From Sediminicola sp963974715 (lineage in GTDB: Bacteria > Bacteroidota > Bacteroidia > Flavobacteriales > Flavobacteriaceae), in contig CAXBDK010000008.1 in the NCBI GenBank assembly GCA_963974715.1, positions 1-64,000 on the forward strand: a DNA stretch of 64,000 nucleotides, written 5' to 3'. The position numbers and the translations under genes are program-made. Each line of letters opens with the position of its first letter. The first letter of the stretch is position 1. This document shows, one piece after another, positions 7,662 through 18,038 of the stretch. Under the pieces are notes generated by a model. The model made no database searches. It had not been told where the DNA came from and was given only the letters and a program-made list of their open reading frames with translations.

Positions 7662-8540
7662 ATGAAAATTCTGCCCTTTAAAATTCCGAAACCAGAGCAA
7701 GAGGCCTTGGTCTATCAAGAAGATTCCGAGGTCCTATTTTATGATAAACTGCACCAGCACGAGGAAATTCAGATCAGTTATGTGGTATCAGGCGGTGGTT
7801 CCCTCGTAGTGGGGGATACCATCAGCGATTTCAATGCAAATGACATTCTGGTTATTGGCGGCAATATTCCGCACGTATTTCGGAGCGATCCCAAGGCGGC
7901 GCCCAGATCCGTCATGTATACCCTTTTCTTTACCAAGGAATCATTTGGAAGGGATTTTTTTAAACTCCCCGATATGAACCGTCTCAAAGGATTTTTTGAC
8001 GAATCGGTGTACGGGATGAAAATTTTATCTGACCGGGAGAAATTGTTTCAACATTTTAACGGTCTAAAGGACCAAAGCCGCATACAGCGGGTATCTACCT
8101 TGTTGTGCATCCTTGAAATCTTGATCTCGGCGGAAAAGCAGCCCTTGTCCACCTTCGTCTATCGCAAAAAATACACCGATGATGAGGGAAACCGTATGAA
8201 CAACGTCATCGGGTTCGCCCTGAGCCATTTTCACGAATCCATTCCCTTGGAGCTAGTGGCCGAGAAAGCCAGTATGAGCAAAAATGCATTTTGTCGTTAT
8301 TTTAAAAAAAGGACCAACAAGACCTTTTTCCAGTTCCTGATCGAAATACGGATCGAACATGCCTGCCGGCTCCTATTTAGGGACAATGGCCTCCCCATTG
8401 CGGAAGTGTCCGAGCAGTGCGGTTTTTTGAACATCGCCAATTTTAACCGTAAGTTCAAGGAGCTAAAGGGGGTCACTCCTACCCAATACCGAAAGCACAC
8501 CATTGAAAAATGGAAAAGGAGACAGTCGAAATCGGAATAG
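7662..8540 (+). CDS. AraC family transcriptional regulator with cupin sensor domain
   Basis: 292 aa from the ATG at 7662. A GTG at 7644 would add six residues but is less likely. The N-terminal cupin-like domain (about 1-150, with HQHEEIQISYVVSGGG and GGNIPH) should bind a small ligand. The C-terminal AraC/XylS double helix-turn-helix covers about 190-285 (LVAEKASMSKNAFCRYFKK and VSEQCGFLNIANFNRKFKE, ending TPTQYR). It lies between the copper cluster (divergent) and the DUF885 genes (convergent), and its target is not evident. It may sense a sugar or peptide rather than metal. Confidence 0.9.
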   Translation: MKILPFKIPKPEQEALVYQEDSEVLFYDKLHQHEEIQISYVVSGGGSLVVGDTISDFNANDILVIGGNIPHVFRSDPKAAPRSVMYTLFFTKESFGRDFFKLPDMNRLKGFFDESVYGMKILSDREKLFQHFNGLKDQSRIQRVSTLLCILEILISAEKQPLSTFVYRKKYTDDEGNRMNNVIGFALSHFHESIPLELVAEKASMSKNAFCRYFKKRTNKTFFQFLIEIRIEHACRLLFRDNGLPIAEVSEQCGFLNIANFNRKFKELKGVTPTQYRKHTIEKWKRRQSKSE

Positions 8541-8635
8541 CGGATAACTAAATCACTAGGTGCCTTCCAATTTTTCCCATCTCCTGTTGTACCTCCAATA
8601 ATTTTATCCCGGTGCTCCCTTGGCGGGATTTTGTT

Positions 8636-10384
8636 TTAATCGTAAAACTTCCACTTGGTCTTAAAATTCCTGTCCAGTTTTTGATCGGTCAAAATGGCCC
8701 TCACCATTTCCACGGGCATGGCGTTCAGCGTAATGATCTTATCGTGGAACTCCTTATCGGTCATTTTCCCGCTATCCACCAATTCCTTGCGAAGGGCATA
8801 AAATTGTCTTCCGCCCGTTAAATAGGCCAACTGGTACAAGGGGGGATAATTGCCGACAAAAGAACGCCTGACCTCTCCCTCGGCATTGGCCCTTTCAAAA
8901 CCGACACGGTCCACCAAAAAGTCGATACACTCCTGCGGAGTCCATTTTCCCAAATGGTAGTTCAGGGAGAAGATGATACGGGCACAGCGGTGCATATGCC
9001 AGAACAGCATCCCGATACGGTCTTCCGGTCCCTTGGGGAAATCCATATCCCATAATAAAAGCTCCCAGTACAGTGCCCAGCCTTCGGTCCAGAAGGGCGT
9101 CCTAAAATTGCGGTACGTTCTATGGCGACTGTTCATAAATCCTTGCAGATTATGCCCTGCTATCAGCTCATGGTGGACGGTGGCCATGGAAAAATGCGGA
9201 TTGTTGCCCCGCATGCTCATCATACGTTGTTCATACTCCATTCCATCGGTCGGATAAGATATGCTAATGGAGGATCCCCCGGTAAAAAATGGGTTTACCA
9301 ACTGCCGCTCGGGGGTCATCATGATCATTCCCCACACCTCCTCGGCCAAGGGAGGAACGGTAATAAGGTCGTTTTTCTTAAGGAAGCCCACGGCATCTTC
9401 ATAAAGGCCCAATATCATTTCGGGCTGTTTCCCAGGTTCCACATAGGAATTTTTAACCTTTTCCTGGGCCGCTTTCCAATCGGTGCCAAAGCCCATCTCC
9501 TTGGAAGCCTTCAACATTTCGGCATCGCACCAGGCGAATTCCTCATTGGCGATCTTGATCAACTCCTCTGGCGAATAGGGTATCATCTCATATGCAAGCT
9601 GCTCCATAAGGACCTCCCTGCCCACCGGCACCCCAACTATGCCACTTTTGTCCACTGCCTTTCCCAAGTCGATCTTTTTCTTGAACAGCTCGGAATATTC
9701 ATCAAGGCCCTTTGCCAACGACGCGTGTACGGTGGGCATCCACCAAGTGAACATGGGGTCATATCCATTGTAAAAGGAGAATACGTTTTCGGCGGAATTT
9801 TTCAGGTCCGAAAGTACGGCAATGGCCTCTTCCACCTCCTCCTTGCCCAGGGTGCTTGTCCCCTCGAGCTCTGATTTTAATTGTTCGATCTGTTTTATGG
9901 CATCGTTCCACTCCTTGGCCATTTGAACGGCATCCGGTTGCTGACCACGCCTTCTGCCCCTTAGGTACTTATATATATTTTCCGAAAAGGGAAACCATCT
10001 CTCTACTTTTTTATAGGTCTTCCCTGTGGCCGTGGCCTTTGAAATTTCCGATTCAAGGTCCCGTTGGAACAAGATGTAATCTACCTTACATTCCTGTGGA
10101 AGCGAATTAAAATCGAGCTTATGGAGCTTCCCCAGATAATCCTGTCGCAGTTGGGTCATTCTTTCCCTGCGTTCCTGGGAGCCGCCCGGATCGGAAACCC
10201 TCCCATAACGCCCTGAGGATGCGGGGGAATAAAAACGCACCAGGGCGCTTTCATCCGCATCGTATTTCGTCATTAGGTCGGGCAGTTCCTGACAGGGCAC
10301 GAACAACGCTTCCTGTGCGTTCGTACTGGTAAATCCCATAAGGGCCATAAAAAAAACGATCAATGGTTTCGGGGCAAATTTCAT
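8636..10384 (-). CDS. DUF885 family zinc metallopeptidase, exported (A)
   Basis: 582 aa. Signal peptide to about residue 23 (STNAQ). The DUF885 fold spans the rest. The metal-binding HELIAGH appears as VHHELIAGHNLQGF near residue 405, followed by FWTEGWALYWELLLWDMDF, whose Glu is the expected third ligand. Family members act as carboxypeptidase- or dipeptidase-like enzymes. It is about 60% similar to the adjacent DUF885 protein B by eye, so the pair is a tandem duplication. It is the last gene of a minus-strand series after SusC, SusD and DUF885 B, which suggests breakdown of imported peptides in the periplasm. Confidence 0.9.
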   Translation of the reverse strand: MKFAPKPLIVFFMALMGFTSTNAQEALFVPCQELPDLMTKYDADESALVRFYSPASSGRYGRVSDPGGSQERRERMTQLRQDYLGKLHKLDFNSLPQECKVDYILFQRDLESEISKATATGKTYKKVERWFPFSENIYKYLRGRRRGQQPDAVQMAKEWNDAIKQIEQLKSELEGTSTLGKEEVEEAIAVLSDLKNSAENVFSFYNGYDPMFTWWMPTVHASLAKGLDEYSELFKKKIDLGKAVDKSGIVGVPVGREVLMEQLAYEMIPYSPEELIKIANEEFAWCDAEMLKASKEMGFGTDWKAAQEKVKNSYVEPGKQPEMILGLYEDAVGFLKKNDLITVPPLAEEVWGMIMMTPERQLVNPFFTGGSSISISYPTDGMEYEQRMMSMRGNNPHFSMATVHHELIAGHNLQGFMNSRHRTYRNFRTPFWTEGWALYWELLLWDMDFPKGPEDRIGMLFWHMHRCARIIFSLNYHLGKWTPQECIDFLVDRVGFERANAEGEVRRSFVGNYPPLYQLAYLTGGRQFYALRKELVDSGKMTDKEFHDKIITLNAMPVEMVRAILTDQKLDRNFKTKWKFYD

Positions 10385-10615
10385 CCTATCAAATTGGTTT
10401 ATTGGTTATGTTTCTAACGGGTTTAACCGTCGTCAAGGTACACGACACCTTATATGGGGCCTATGGACTGTATATCATTAAAGGTATGCTAGTTTTATCC
10501 AGCTGCTTTATTACATATTAGCTTCTATTGATACTATGTTGCCAAAATGGATGATAACAACCCTCGGTCAACAGTACGGGCATACTAGATGTCGATTAGT
10601 GGCCCAAAGCTTTCC

Positions 10616-12331
10616 TTATTTTTCGTAAAAGTGCCAAGAGGTCTCAAAGTTCTTTTTCAAGGCTTGATCGGTCAAAAGGGCGCGCACCATTTCCACGGGC
10701 ATACTGTTTTCCTTTAGAACGGCATCATGGTACTGTTTGTACGTCATCTTTCCCGAGTCCACCAATTCCTTTTTCAGGGCATAGAACTGCATTCCGCCCA
10801 CCATATACGCCAACTGGTAAAGGGGGCCGTACCGGGCCGTAAAGGAACGTCTTACCTCCCCTTCGGCATTGGCGCGTTCATGTCCCACCCTATCCACTAG
10901 ATAGTCTATACACTGTTGGGGGGTCCATTTTCCAAGATGGTAATTGAGGGAGAAAATGATCCTGGCGCAACGGTGCATTCTCCAGAACAACATACCGATA
11001 CGATCTTCGGGAGATCTTGGAAAATCCATATCCCATAGGATAAGCTCCCAATAAAGGGCCCAGCCTTCTGTCCAGAAAGGGGTCCTAAAATGCCGATAGG
11101 TCTTGTTCCTTTTGTTCATAAATCCCTGGAGATGATGTCCGGCAATAAGTTCGTGGTGCACGGTGGCCCTCGAAAAATGTGGATTGTTGCCCCGCATGCT
11201 CATCATCTTGTCGTCATGGTCCATATCAATGGTGGGATAAGATATCTGCAAGGTTTCGCCCCCCAGAAAAAAGGGGGCTATTTTTTGCCTTTCCGGGCTC
11301 ATCATACTCATTCTCCAAGTCTCGTCAGCAACAGGGGGAATGGTCAACAGATCATTTTTCCTTAAAAAATCAATGGATTGGTTATAAAGGTCCAACATGG
11401 CCTCGGGCTGATGTCCTTCCTCCACATAGGATCGTTTCACCTTTTCCTGTGCGGCTTTCCAATCATCCCCAAATCCCATTTCCCGCGATGCCTTTAGAAG
11501 TTCCTTATCGCACCAGGCAAATTCCTTATTGGCAATTTCCACCAGTTCTTCAGCGGTATAGGGTATAAATTCCTCTTCCAACAGCAGTTTTAGCTCCTCG
11601 GCCCCAATGGGGCTTCCTATGATTCCGCTGCCATCGTCCTTGGGAAGGGTGCTTTGGTCCACTTTGGACATGATCAGTTCGCCATATGCTTTCAGCTGTT
11701 CCATGAGCTTTGCATAGGGTTTTTCCATCCACCATGTAAAGTCGGGATCATAGCCATGGTAAAATTCATATACACTTGTAAGGGCATCCCGATGGCCCTT
11801 TACCACATTTGAGCCCCTTTCGGCCAAGGGACGATCAAAGGAGGGGGCTTCCGCGGACAGTTGTTCGGAAAGCGCTCCTATTTTTTGGCCCAGGTCGTTC
11901 AATTGGGCCGCTATTTTGGGGGCATCCAGATGAATGCCCCTGCGCCGCAACTTTTCCATTTCATAAATGGGCTCCCCGTAGGAGGTCCACTTCTCCATTT
12001 TTTCATATTCCTCCCTTTCCGTTTTCAGATATCGAAGGTTGCTGTTGATGTCCCTTTTTACCAAAAGGTAATCCACCCTTCCGTCAACGGATAGCTGGTC
12101 GAAAGAAAACTGTTCCAATCGCGCTGCGTAGTCTTCATTGAATTTTTTAAAGCGCTCCCTTCTTTCGGGGGAACTTTCTATGGTATAGAACCTTTCCAGA
12201 CTGCCGTTGTCGGCATCCATTTCGTTCATCAACTGATAGAACTCACTAACGGGGGCCCGGTCTTGGGAATAAACGGCGGTTCCAACACAAAAGAAGAGGA
12301 AAAGAAAAATGGATTGTTTTTTACGGATCAT
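10616..12331 (-). CDS. DUF885 family zinc metallopeptidase, exported (B)
   Basis: 571 aa from the Met that opens the signal peptide (MIRKKQSIFLF, cleavage after VYSQ). An in-frame ATG seven codons upstream is possible. It shares with protein A the VHHELIAGHHLQGF zinc motif, the FWTEGWALYWEL motif and the NYHLGKWTPQ(E/Q)CID block. Zinc metallopeptidase activity is expected from the family. The gap of about 230 bp to protein A has no clear terminator, so the two may share a transcript. Confidence 0.9.
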   Translation of the reverse strand: MIRKKQSIFLFLFFCVGTAVYSQDRAPVSEFYQLMNEMDADNGSLERFYTIESSPERRERFKKFNEDYAARLEQFSFDQLSVDGRVDYLLVKRDINSNLRYLKTEREEYEKMEKWTSYGEPIYEMEKLRRRGIHLDAPKIAAQLNDLGQKIGALSEQLSAEAPSFDRPLAERGSNVVKGHRDALTSVYEFYHGYDPDFTWWMEKPYAKLMEQLKAYGELIMSKVDQSTLPKDDGSGIIGSPIGAEELKLLLEEEFIPYTAEELVEIANKEFAWCDKELLKASREMGFGDDWKAAQEKVKRSYVEEGHQPEAMLDLYNQSIDFLRKNDLLTIPPVADETWRMSMMSPERQKIAPFFLGGETLQISYPTIDMDHDDKMMSMRGNNPHFSRATVHHELIAGHHLQGFMNKRNKTYRHFRTPFWTEGWALYWELILWDMDFPRSPEDRIGMLFWRMHRCARIIFSLNYHLGKWTPQQCIDYLVDRVGHERANAEGEVRRSFTARYGPLYQLAYMVGGMQFYALKKELVDSGKMTYKQYHDAVLKENSMPVEMVRALLTDQALKKNFETSWHFYEK

Positions 12332-12510
12332 TATTTTGGTCATTGTAATCATATTGGTTTGTAAGATGAACTCGTTGAGACTTTTTCTAATTGGCTACAA
12401 AATGCTGTTTTTCGCTTCAATCAAAAAAGTTCAAATGAGTTCGGTTATAGAACAGCTATCATCCAAATATACTTGATCTGGGTATGTAATGGCCAAGGGC
12501 ACTATAAGGA

Positions 12511-12528
12511 AGGGGCCATACGGCCCCT
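12511..12528 (-). terminator. Hairpin after the first SusD gene
   Basis: AGGGGCC (12511-12517), loop of four, GGCCCCT (12522-12528), a perfect 7 bp stem 15 bp past the SusD stop. No T-run follows on the minus strand, so it may be an attenuator or RNA-stabilising element that separates SusCD from the peptidase genes. Confidence 0.4.
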
Positions 12529-12542
12529 CCATTGCAATAGTC

Positions 12543-13997
12543 TTATTTATTGTCCCAGGTGGTACCCTTTTCAAACCAGTTCGGCTGGCCAAGGGAACTT
12601 ATGTTCGGGTTCCGCTCCACTTCGTTCAAAGGGTATGGGAACCTTCTCGGGAATGTTTCCGTATTGAACACGTTCTCCAACATATAATCAAAATCGAAAT
12701 CCGGATAACCTGTCCTGATGAAGTCAAAATAAGTTTCGTTGGTCCTGAATATATTGGAGAGGTATTTCTGTTCAATGATCAGTGCTTGGGCGTCCTCCTC
12801 GTTGGTGGGCATGGTCAATGCCGGCTGCGCCAAATAAGCATCGATTTCCGCTGGATCTACACCCATATATTCCATATCGGCCCTGGCCCCTTGCTTCATG
12901 GCCTCTTCGGCCATGGCCCATTCCCCCTTAAGGACGTGGGCTTCCGCCTTTAGGAACCGTGTTTCCGAGTATAACATGATGTGGTCCGGGTAGGACATGG
13001 ACAAATAGGTGAACCTATAATGACTGGGGGACTGTCCGGGCTGTACCACGGCCCCTGCCCTATGTCCCACATAGCCATCGGGGTCCGCTTCGGCATTGGT
13101 GAACATGACCGACCTTCTAGGGTCGTTATATTCGTTCATCATATCCATCAGATAGTTGCCGGGCGTCAGCCCAAGTCCACCGGAATAGGCCCTGTTCATA
13201 TATTCGAACAGGGGATTGGCGTTCGCCAGTTCATCCAGATGTTTCCATGCCACATTATCCTCATTGGAGTCCATCCCGTTCGCAAGATATGACAGCACCA
13301 GATCGGCCTGCGCCAGTTTGGTGGTCCCCGGGGCATAGCTCAATCGCATGGCCTGTCGCGCTTTTAGGGAATAGGCAAATTTGACCCATTTTACCACATC
13401 GCCGTTCAACATATAATCGTCGGATCCCGGTACAATGTCCCCTAGATTGGAATTTTCCAATAGGGAAACGGCCTCGTCCAACAGTCCGTTGGCATGGGCA
13501 TAGATCGCTTCTTGCGAAGCCAACGAGGGCTGTAATGCTTCCAGTCCCAACATGGCATCCTCCAACGGTGCCTGATCGTAGACATCCGCAATATAGAACC
13601 AATGGTGCGCGGCAATGATCCCTGCAATGCCCTGATAATGGGTATTGCCATTTAAGGCTGCCTTGTCATAGAGTTCAACGGCATGTTTCAACGATATGGC
13701 ATATGAATCCCAGACCTCATTGCCATAGTTCGCATTGATATCCATGGTCGCTGGCGTAGAACCCTCTATGGAGTGCCATGACAACCACATGGGGAAACCG
13801 GTCCAGGTCTCCATTTTTTCGGCCACCATGGCGGTCCATTCGGCCTCGATCCCGATCAGCATAACATCCTCGGTAATTAAGGGGCCGTCCACGATGGCGT
13901 TGGGATCTTGATCTATATCCGTCCATTTGTCACAACCGGCCAATAACAACATCATTGCAACCAAGATCGAACACTGTTTTTTATATCCTCTTTTCAT
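12543..13997 (-). CDS. SusD/RagB-like nutrient-binding lipoprotein (first pair)
   Basis: 484 aa. Lipoprotein signal ending in LLLAGC with the lipidated Cys at residue 22, so it is anchored at the outer-membrane surface as the lid of the SusC channel. The sequence is of the SusD-like_2 type (IDQDPNAI near the N-terminus, TPR-like helices such as HYQGIAGIIAAHHWFYIADV, a QYLSNIF-type C-terminal region). It starts 10 bp after the SusC stop and is certainly co-transcribed. Pairing with two metallopeptidases suggests a peptide substrate. No substrate residues can be read out. Confidence 0.93.
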   Translation of the reverse strand: MKRGYKKQCSILVAMMLLLAGCDKWTDIDQDPNAIVDGPLITEDVMLIGIEAEWTAMVAEKMETWTGFPMWLSWHSIEGSTPATMDINANYGNEVWDSYAISLKHAVELYDKAALNGNTHYQGIAGIIAAHHWFYIADVYDQAPLEDAMLGLEALQPSLASQEAIYAHANGLLDEAVSLLENSNLGDIVPGSDDYMLNGDVVKWVKFAYSLKARQAMRLSYAPGTTKLAQADLVLSYLANGMDSNEDNVAWKHLDELANANPLFEYMNRAYSGGLGLTPGNYLMDMMNEYNDPRRSVMFTNAEADPDGYVGHRAGAVVQPGQSPSHYRFTYLSMSYPDHIMLYSETRFLKAEAHVLKGEWAMAEEAMKQGARADMEYMGVDPAEIDAYLAQPALTMPTNEEDAQALIIEQKYLSNIFRTNETYFDFIRTGYPDFDFDYMLENVFNTETFPRRFPYPLNEVERNPNISSLGQPNWFEKGTTWDNK

Positions 13998-14007
13998 AAC
14001 GGTAAGA

Positions 14008-17000
14008 TTAAAATTTGGCTGTTAGTGTAAATGAATAGGTCCTTGTAGCCGGTAAACTATACCCCAGATATCCGTTCCCATTGGTAATGCCGTCGGTATT
14101 GACCTCTGGATCGGCACCTTCAAAACCGTCCTTGAACTTTCTCCATAGGTTCCTTCCCGAAAGGGAAAGTTCCAAAGCGGTAAGGCCCGATTTGGCCAAC
14201 ATCTTCTGCGGTACCTTATAGCCCAACATCACTTCCCGCAGCTTGATATAATCCCTGGGCATAATATTATCCTCGATCACCGACTGTGCCACGGTCTGCC
14301 AGTACAGGTCATATCTGGTAGGTGCAGGGGTCTCACTGGTAACCACCACTTGGCCCGAGGCGTTGTCATAATGCCCCATCACCCCGTTAAAGGTGATCAT
14401 GTTGTCGTCCGGCCTGTTCTCTTGGTGCTTCGCCATCCCATAGTAGGTAAGGTAATGGTCGTTGAGACTGTACACATACCCCCCTTTGCTCACGTCCAAC
14501 TGGGCCGAAAGGGTAAGGTTCATATAGGTAAAGGTGTTGCGGAGGCTTCCCACCCAATCCGGTACGGTCTTGCCCAATACCTGATTTTGGCTGTTGTCCG
14601 CCAAAGGCCTGCCGTAACCGGCTCCGGGTGTATCGCTGAGCACCAGCCTACCTTGGTCATCGCGAAGGAAACCGATGTCGTAGATGACGGGATAGGGCTG
14701 GCCGACCACGGCCGTCCCGTAGGATCCCACACCAATGGGTTCATCATTGGTACCCAGTTCATCCACCATGGGATCGTCCTTGGACCAGTTCAGATTTATG
14801 TTCCATTCAAAATTGGAGGTCTGGATCGGCGAGCCATATAGGGCCAGTTCCACCCCTTTATGGGTAATTCCCCCTATGTTCACATCCCCATAGGTATACC
14901 CAGTGGAAGGCAGGAACTGCTCCTGTAATATCTGGTTTTCGCTCCAGTTATGGTAGTAGGCCACATCGATGCCGAACCGATCCTGAAAGAATTTGAGCTC
15001 GGCACCCAATTCGATCTCGCTCTTGAACTCATTGGTCAGGCCCTCATTCGGAATCTTTGTGGCGGACAAATAGCTCCTTCGCCCATTAAAGGGCCAAAGG
15101 ACCCCATCGCCCCCGGCATCCTGTAGCACCACATTTCGGGTATAGGGATCGGCCGGGGATCCCACTTTGGCATAACTTGCCCTAAGTTTACCGTAATTGA
15201 AGAAGTCGGTTCGGGGCAATAGCTCACTGAATACAAAGCCCAGACTATGGCTGGGATAGAAAAAGCTGTTGGCCACACTGGAAGCCCAATCGTTCCGGCC
15301 GGTAACGGTGTAGTACAGCATGTTCTTGTATCCCAACATGGCCTGGCCGAAGAAGGAATAGGACCTGAACAGTCTTTTGTATTCGTACGATTCATAACCG
15401 CTCACATTGGTGGTATTGTAAATGCCGGGCAAGATCAAGCCGTTTCCTTCATAGAACAGCTCCCGCCTCTTGTTTTCGGCTATGTTGTGCCCTACAAGGG
15501 CCATCATGCTAAAATCCCCGAAGTTATTGTCATAGGTAAGCGTCTCCGTAGATTCGATGTCCCTGGAAAAGCGCTCTTCGGTAAAATAACTGCCCTGTAC
15601 CGAGGCATAGCCACCTTTATTATAGAAGGTCTCTTCATGTACACTGGAAGTACTGATACCGGTTACGGACCTAAACCTCAATTGGGGCTTAAAGGCGTAT
15701 TCGATGGTAATGGTACTGGCAAAACGATCGCGGATATTGACATTGCCGGCATTGTCCAACAGCCAGGTATAGGGATCTCTGGAACCACCTCTATAAGATC
15801 GTAAGGTTCCCTCTTCGTTATAAATGGGATAGGGATTCCAAGTGTTGGGCGTACCCAACAGGGTGTTCATAAAAGCACTGTTGGAACTGTTCTCGTCCAG
15901 TCGGTTGTTCTTTTGGGTAGAATACAGGATGTTGGACGAGATCGTAAGCTTAGGGGTAAACCGAAAGGAGGTATTGGCATTGATCGCATTTCTCCTATAC
16001 TTTAAGGGATCAAGGATCCCATCGTTCATCATATTGCTGTAGCTCACAAAATAGGAAGCGTCCGAAGTTCCACCGGAGACGCTCAAGGTACTCTCATTGG
16101 TATAGGCCGTCTTGAAGATATCCCACCTATCGTAAAGCTGTGCCCCTGGGACATCTGCGATCCTGGGACCGAAACTGGTGGAAGTAAAGGCGGTTTCGCC
16201 GTCCACATAATTCCATCCCGTACCGTCCCAAGATCCTTGGGCCCATTTTTCCTGTAAGGGAATCTCATAAATTTGATCGAAGCTGGAGGAATTGGAAAAG
16301 CTTACCACCGGTTTCGAATTGAGGGAGCCCGACTTGAGCGTTATGAGCAAAACCCCATTGGCCGCCCTACTTCCGTAAAGTGCCGATGCGGAGGCCCCCT
16401 TTAGCACGCTCAAACTCTCTATGGAATTGGGATCGATGTCGCCCAACCCAGAGGAAGTACTGCCGTTGGCAGCATCAAAGGGAACCCCGTTCACCACGAT
16501 CAAGGGCTGGTTGTTGCCCGTTATGGACGAGCCGCCCCTGATCACGATACGGGTACCACTGCCCGGCTGACTGGAAGTACTGGAAATCTGTACCCCTGCC
16601 ACCTTACCACTGAGCGAATTCACAAAGTTGTTGGTGGCCTTTACGTCGCTGATGGCATCCCCGTCCACCTGGGCCGTGGCGTACCCCAAGGCGCGCTTGT
16701 CGCTCTTAATACCCAAGGCCGTAACCACTACCTCTTGTAGGGCTTCGGCACTTTCCTCTAGGACCACATTTATGGTGGTTCTACCGTCAAGGGCCACCTC
16801 TTGGGAGTTATACCCTATATAGGATACTTTCAATACGGCATCCGGATCCGAAACAGCGAGGGAAAAATTTCCGTCAAAATCGGTCTGGGTGCCGTTCACG
16901 CTCCCATTTTCCACAATACTGGCACCTGGGAGCGGCGCCCCGGTGCCGTCCACCACGGTACCGGTTACCTGCAATTGAAAAGTTGTCTTCTTGGGGGTAT

Positions 17001-17142
17001 TCCTATCATTTTCGGTTTTCAAGGGCCCTTCACTATGCGGTACCTTGGTTTCCGAGGCCAAGGAGTATAGGGAAAAGACCCAGATACAGATTATCAACAT
17101 TCGGTTTATCCCCAAAAATGGGGATGATCTTAATTTTTTCAT
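14008..17142 (-). CDS. SusC/RagA TonB-linked outer-membrane transporter (first pair)
   Basis: 1044 aa. Signal or membrane segment in the first 30 residues, then a CarboxypepD_reg-like domain (about 55-135, GTVVDGTGAPLPGASI), the TonB-box region (LQEVVVTALG, about 140), the plug (about 155-265, with GVQISSTSSQPGSGTRIVIRGG and NGVLLITLKSG) and a 22-strand barrel ending in TLTAKF. It forms the TonB-energised import channel with the SusD partner. It is the first gene of the minus-strand cluster SusC-SusD-DUF885-DUF885. Confidence 0.95.
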   Translation of the reverse strand: MKKLRSSPFLGINRMLIICIWVFSLYSLASETKVPHSEGPLKTENDRNTPKKTTFQLQVTGTVVDGTGAPLPGASIVENGSVNGTQTDFDGNFSLAVSDPDAVLKVSYIGYNSQEVALDGRTTINVVLEESAEALQEVVVTALGIKSDKRALGYATAQVDGDAISDVKATNNFVNSLSGKVAGVQISSTSSQPGSGTRIVIRGGSSITGNNQPLIVVNGVPFDAANGSTSSGLGDIDPNSIESLSVLKGASASALYGSRAANGVLLITLKSGSLNSKPVVSFSNSSSFDQIYEIPLQEKWAQGSWDGTGWNYVDGETAFTSTSFGPRIADVPGAQLYDRWDIFKTAYTNESTLSVSGGTSDASYFVSYSNMMNDGILDPLKYRRNAINANTSFRFTPKLTISSNILYSTQKNNRLDENSSNSAFMNTLLGTPNTWNPYPIYNEEGTLRSYRGGSRDPYTWLLDNAGNVNIRDRFASTITIEYAFKPQLRFRSVTGISTSSVHEETFYNKGGYASVQGSYFTEERFSRDIESTETLTYDNNFGDFSMMALVGHNIAENKRRELFYEGNGLILPGIYNTTNVSGYESYEYKRLFRSYSFFGQAMLGYKNMLYYTVTGRNDWASSVANSFFYPSHSLGFVFSELLPRTDFFNYGKLRASYAKVGSPADPYTRNVVLQDAGGDGVLWPFNGRRSYLSATKIPNEGLTNEFKSEIELGAELKFFQDRFGIDVAYYHNWSENQILQEQFLPSTGYTYGDVNIGGITHKGVELALYGSPIQTSNFEWNINLNWSKDDPMVDELGTNDEPIGVGSYGTAVVGQPYPVIYDIGFLRDDQGRLVLSDTPGAGYGRPLADNSQNQVLGKTVPDWVGSLRNTFTYMNLTLSAQLDVSKGGYVYSLNDHYLTYYGMAKHQENRPDDNMITFNGVMGHYDNASGQVVVTSETPAPTRYDLYWQTVAQSVIEDNIMPRDYIKLREVMLGYKVPQKMLAKSGLTALELSLSGRNLWRKFKDGFEGADPEVNTDGITNGNGYLGYSLPATRTYSFTLTAKF

Positions 17143-17816
17143 GTTCGAGTCGGTTGTTGTATTCGTTATTCATTTTTTGGGTTCCATGTTTCCGTTCCAG
17201 GTAAACAAGGGTTGGATTTTTATAAAAAGGTCATTCGATCATAGGCACATCCATTTTTGGTTATAAATAGTTGAAGTTTAGGATCCCACTGCCAGGCCCT
17301 GTTAGGGCCGGCAACATTAGGTCCGATATGTATGTTGAATGGTTACTGCTCCCATTATAAGCCGAAGGGCCTATAACGGTTCCTGATTTTCCCCCGGTCC
17401 GGATATTGGTGCGCGCGACCACCATATCCCTTCGCCCCCCTTTATAAATTGCTATTTTTAAGGGTATCCGTCGTATCGTGATTGAAGCTAAAACAAAAAA
17501 TAAAAACGTGGACCACGTGGGATAATATAATATTGGTATACGTTAATATCTTACCAACTTGGGCCTTTATGTAAGATTTGGCCCCTTCGTTTATCCATAT
17601 CCGCTCTTTGAAAATGAGACGCCTACAGCTACTTGTCGGATTTCATTTTTAGGAATTTCCACGGAAGGCGGCACCTCTTTCCCCCTACCCCCTTTCGGTC
17701 CCAAATGTTAATTTTTGCTAAAAATGGTACTATTTATTACATAGTACTGTAACAAACTTTAAAAAGCCTCGTCTTAAAGGGGAACAACAGTTTTGAACAA
17801 CTTAAAAACAAACATC
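17143..17816. other. Intergenic region between SusC and array copy B
   Basis: 674 bp. It must hold the promoter of the SusC cluster (minus strand) and the promoter of array copy B (plus strand). The last 120 bp are AT-rich and end in CTTAAAAACAAACATC directly before the first array ATG. I find no exact TAnnTTTG with a well-spaced TTG. No gene. Confidence 0.6.
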
Positions 17817-17900
17817 ATGAAACACACTGGAAACCATTCTGCACACAAAAACGAACTATCAAGGACCAACATCTGGAACGGCAAAAGACGTTACAACTAA
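17817..17900 (+). CDS. Short array ORF 1 of copy B, 27 aa
   Basis: ATG 17817-17819, TAA 17898-17900. Begins MKHTGNHSAH and ends KNELSRTNIWNGKRRYN. Its N-terminus is the most divergent of the units, and its C-terminal 17 residues equal those of the ORF at 72-155. It is the first unit after the presumed promoter. Function unknown. Confidence 0.55.
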   Translation: MKHTGNHSAHKNELSRTNIWNGKRRYN

Positions 17901-17927
17901 TTGATCACCACCTAAAGAAAAAACATC

Positions 17928-18011
17928 ATGGAAAGCATCAGGAAGCAATCGGCACTCAAAAACGAAGTATCAAGGACCAACATCTGGAACGGCAAAAGAC
18001 GTTACAACTAA
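17928..18011 (+). CDS. Short array ORF 2 of copy B, 27 aa
   Basis: ATG 17928-17930, TAA 18009-18011. Begins MESIRKQSAL and ends KNEVSRTNIWNGKRRYN, so it combines the N-terminus of unit 3 with the C-terminus of unit 1. This mosaic suggests recombination between units. Function unknown. Confidence 0.55.
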   Translation: MESIRKQSALKNEVSRTNIWNGKRRYN

Positions 18012-18038
18012 TTGATCACCACCTAAAGAAAAAACATC

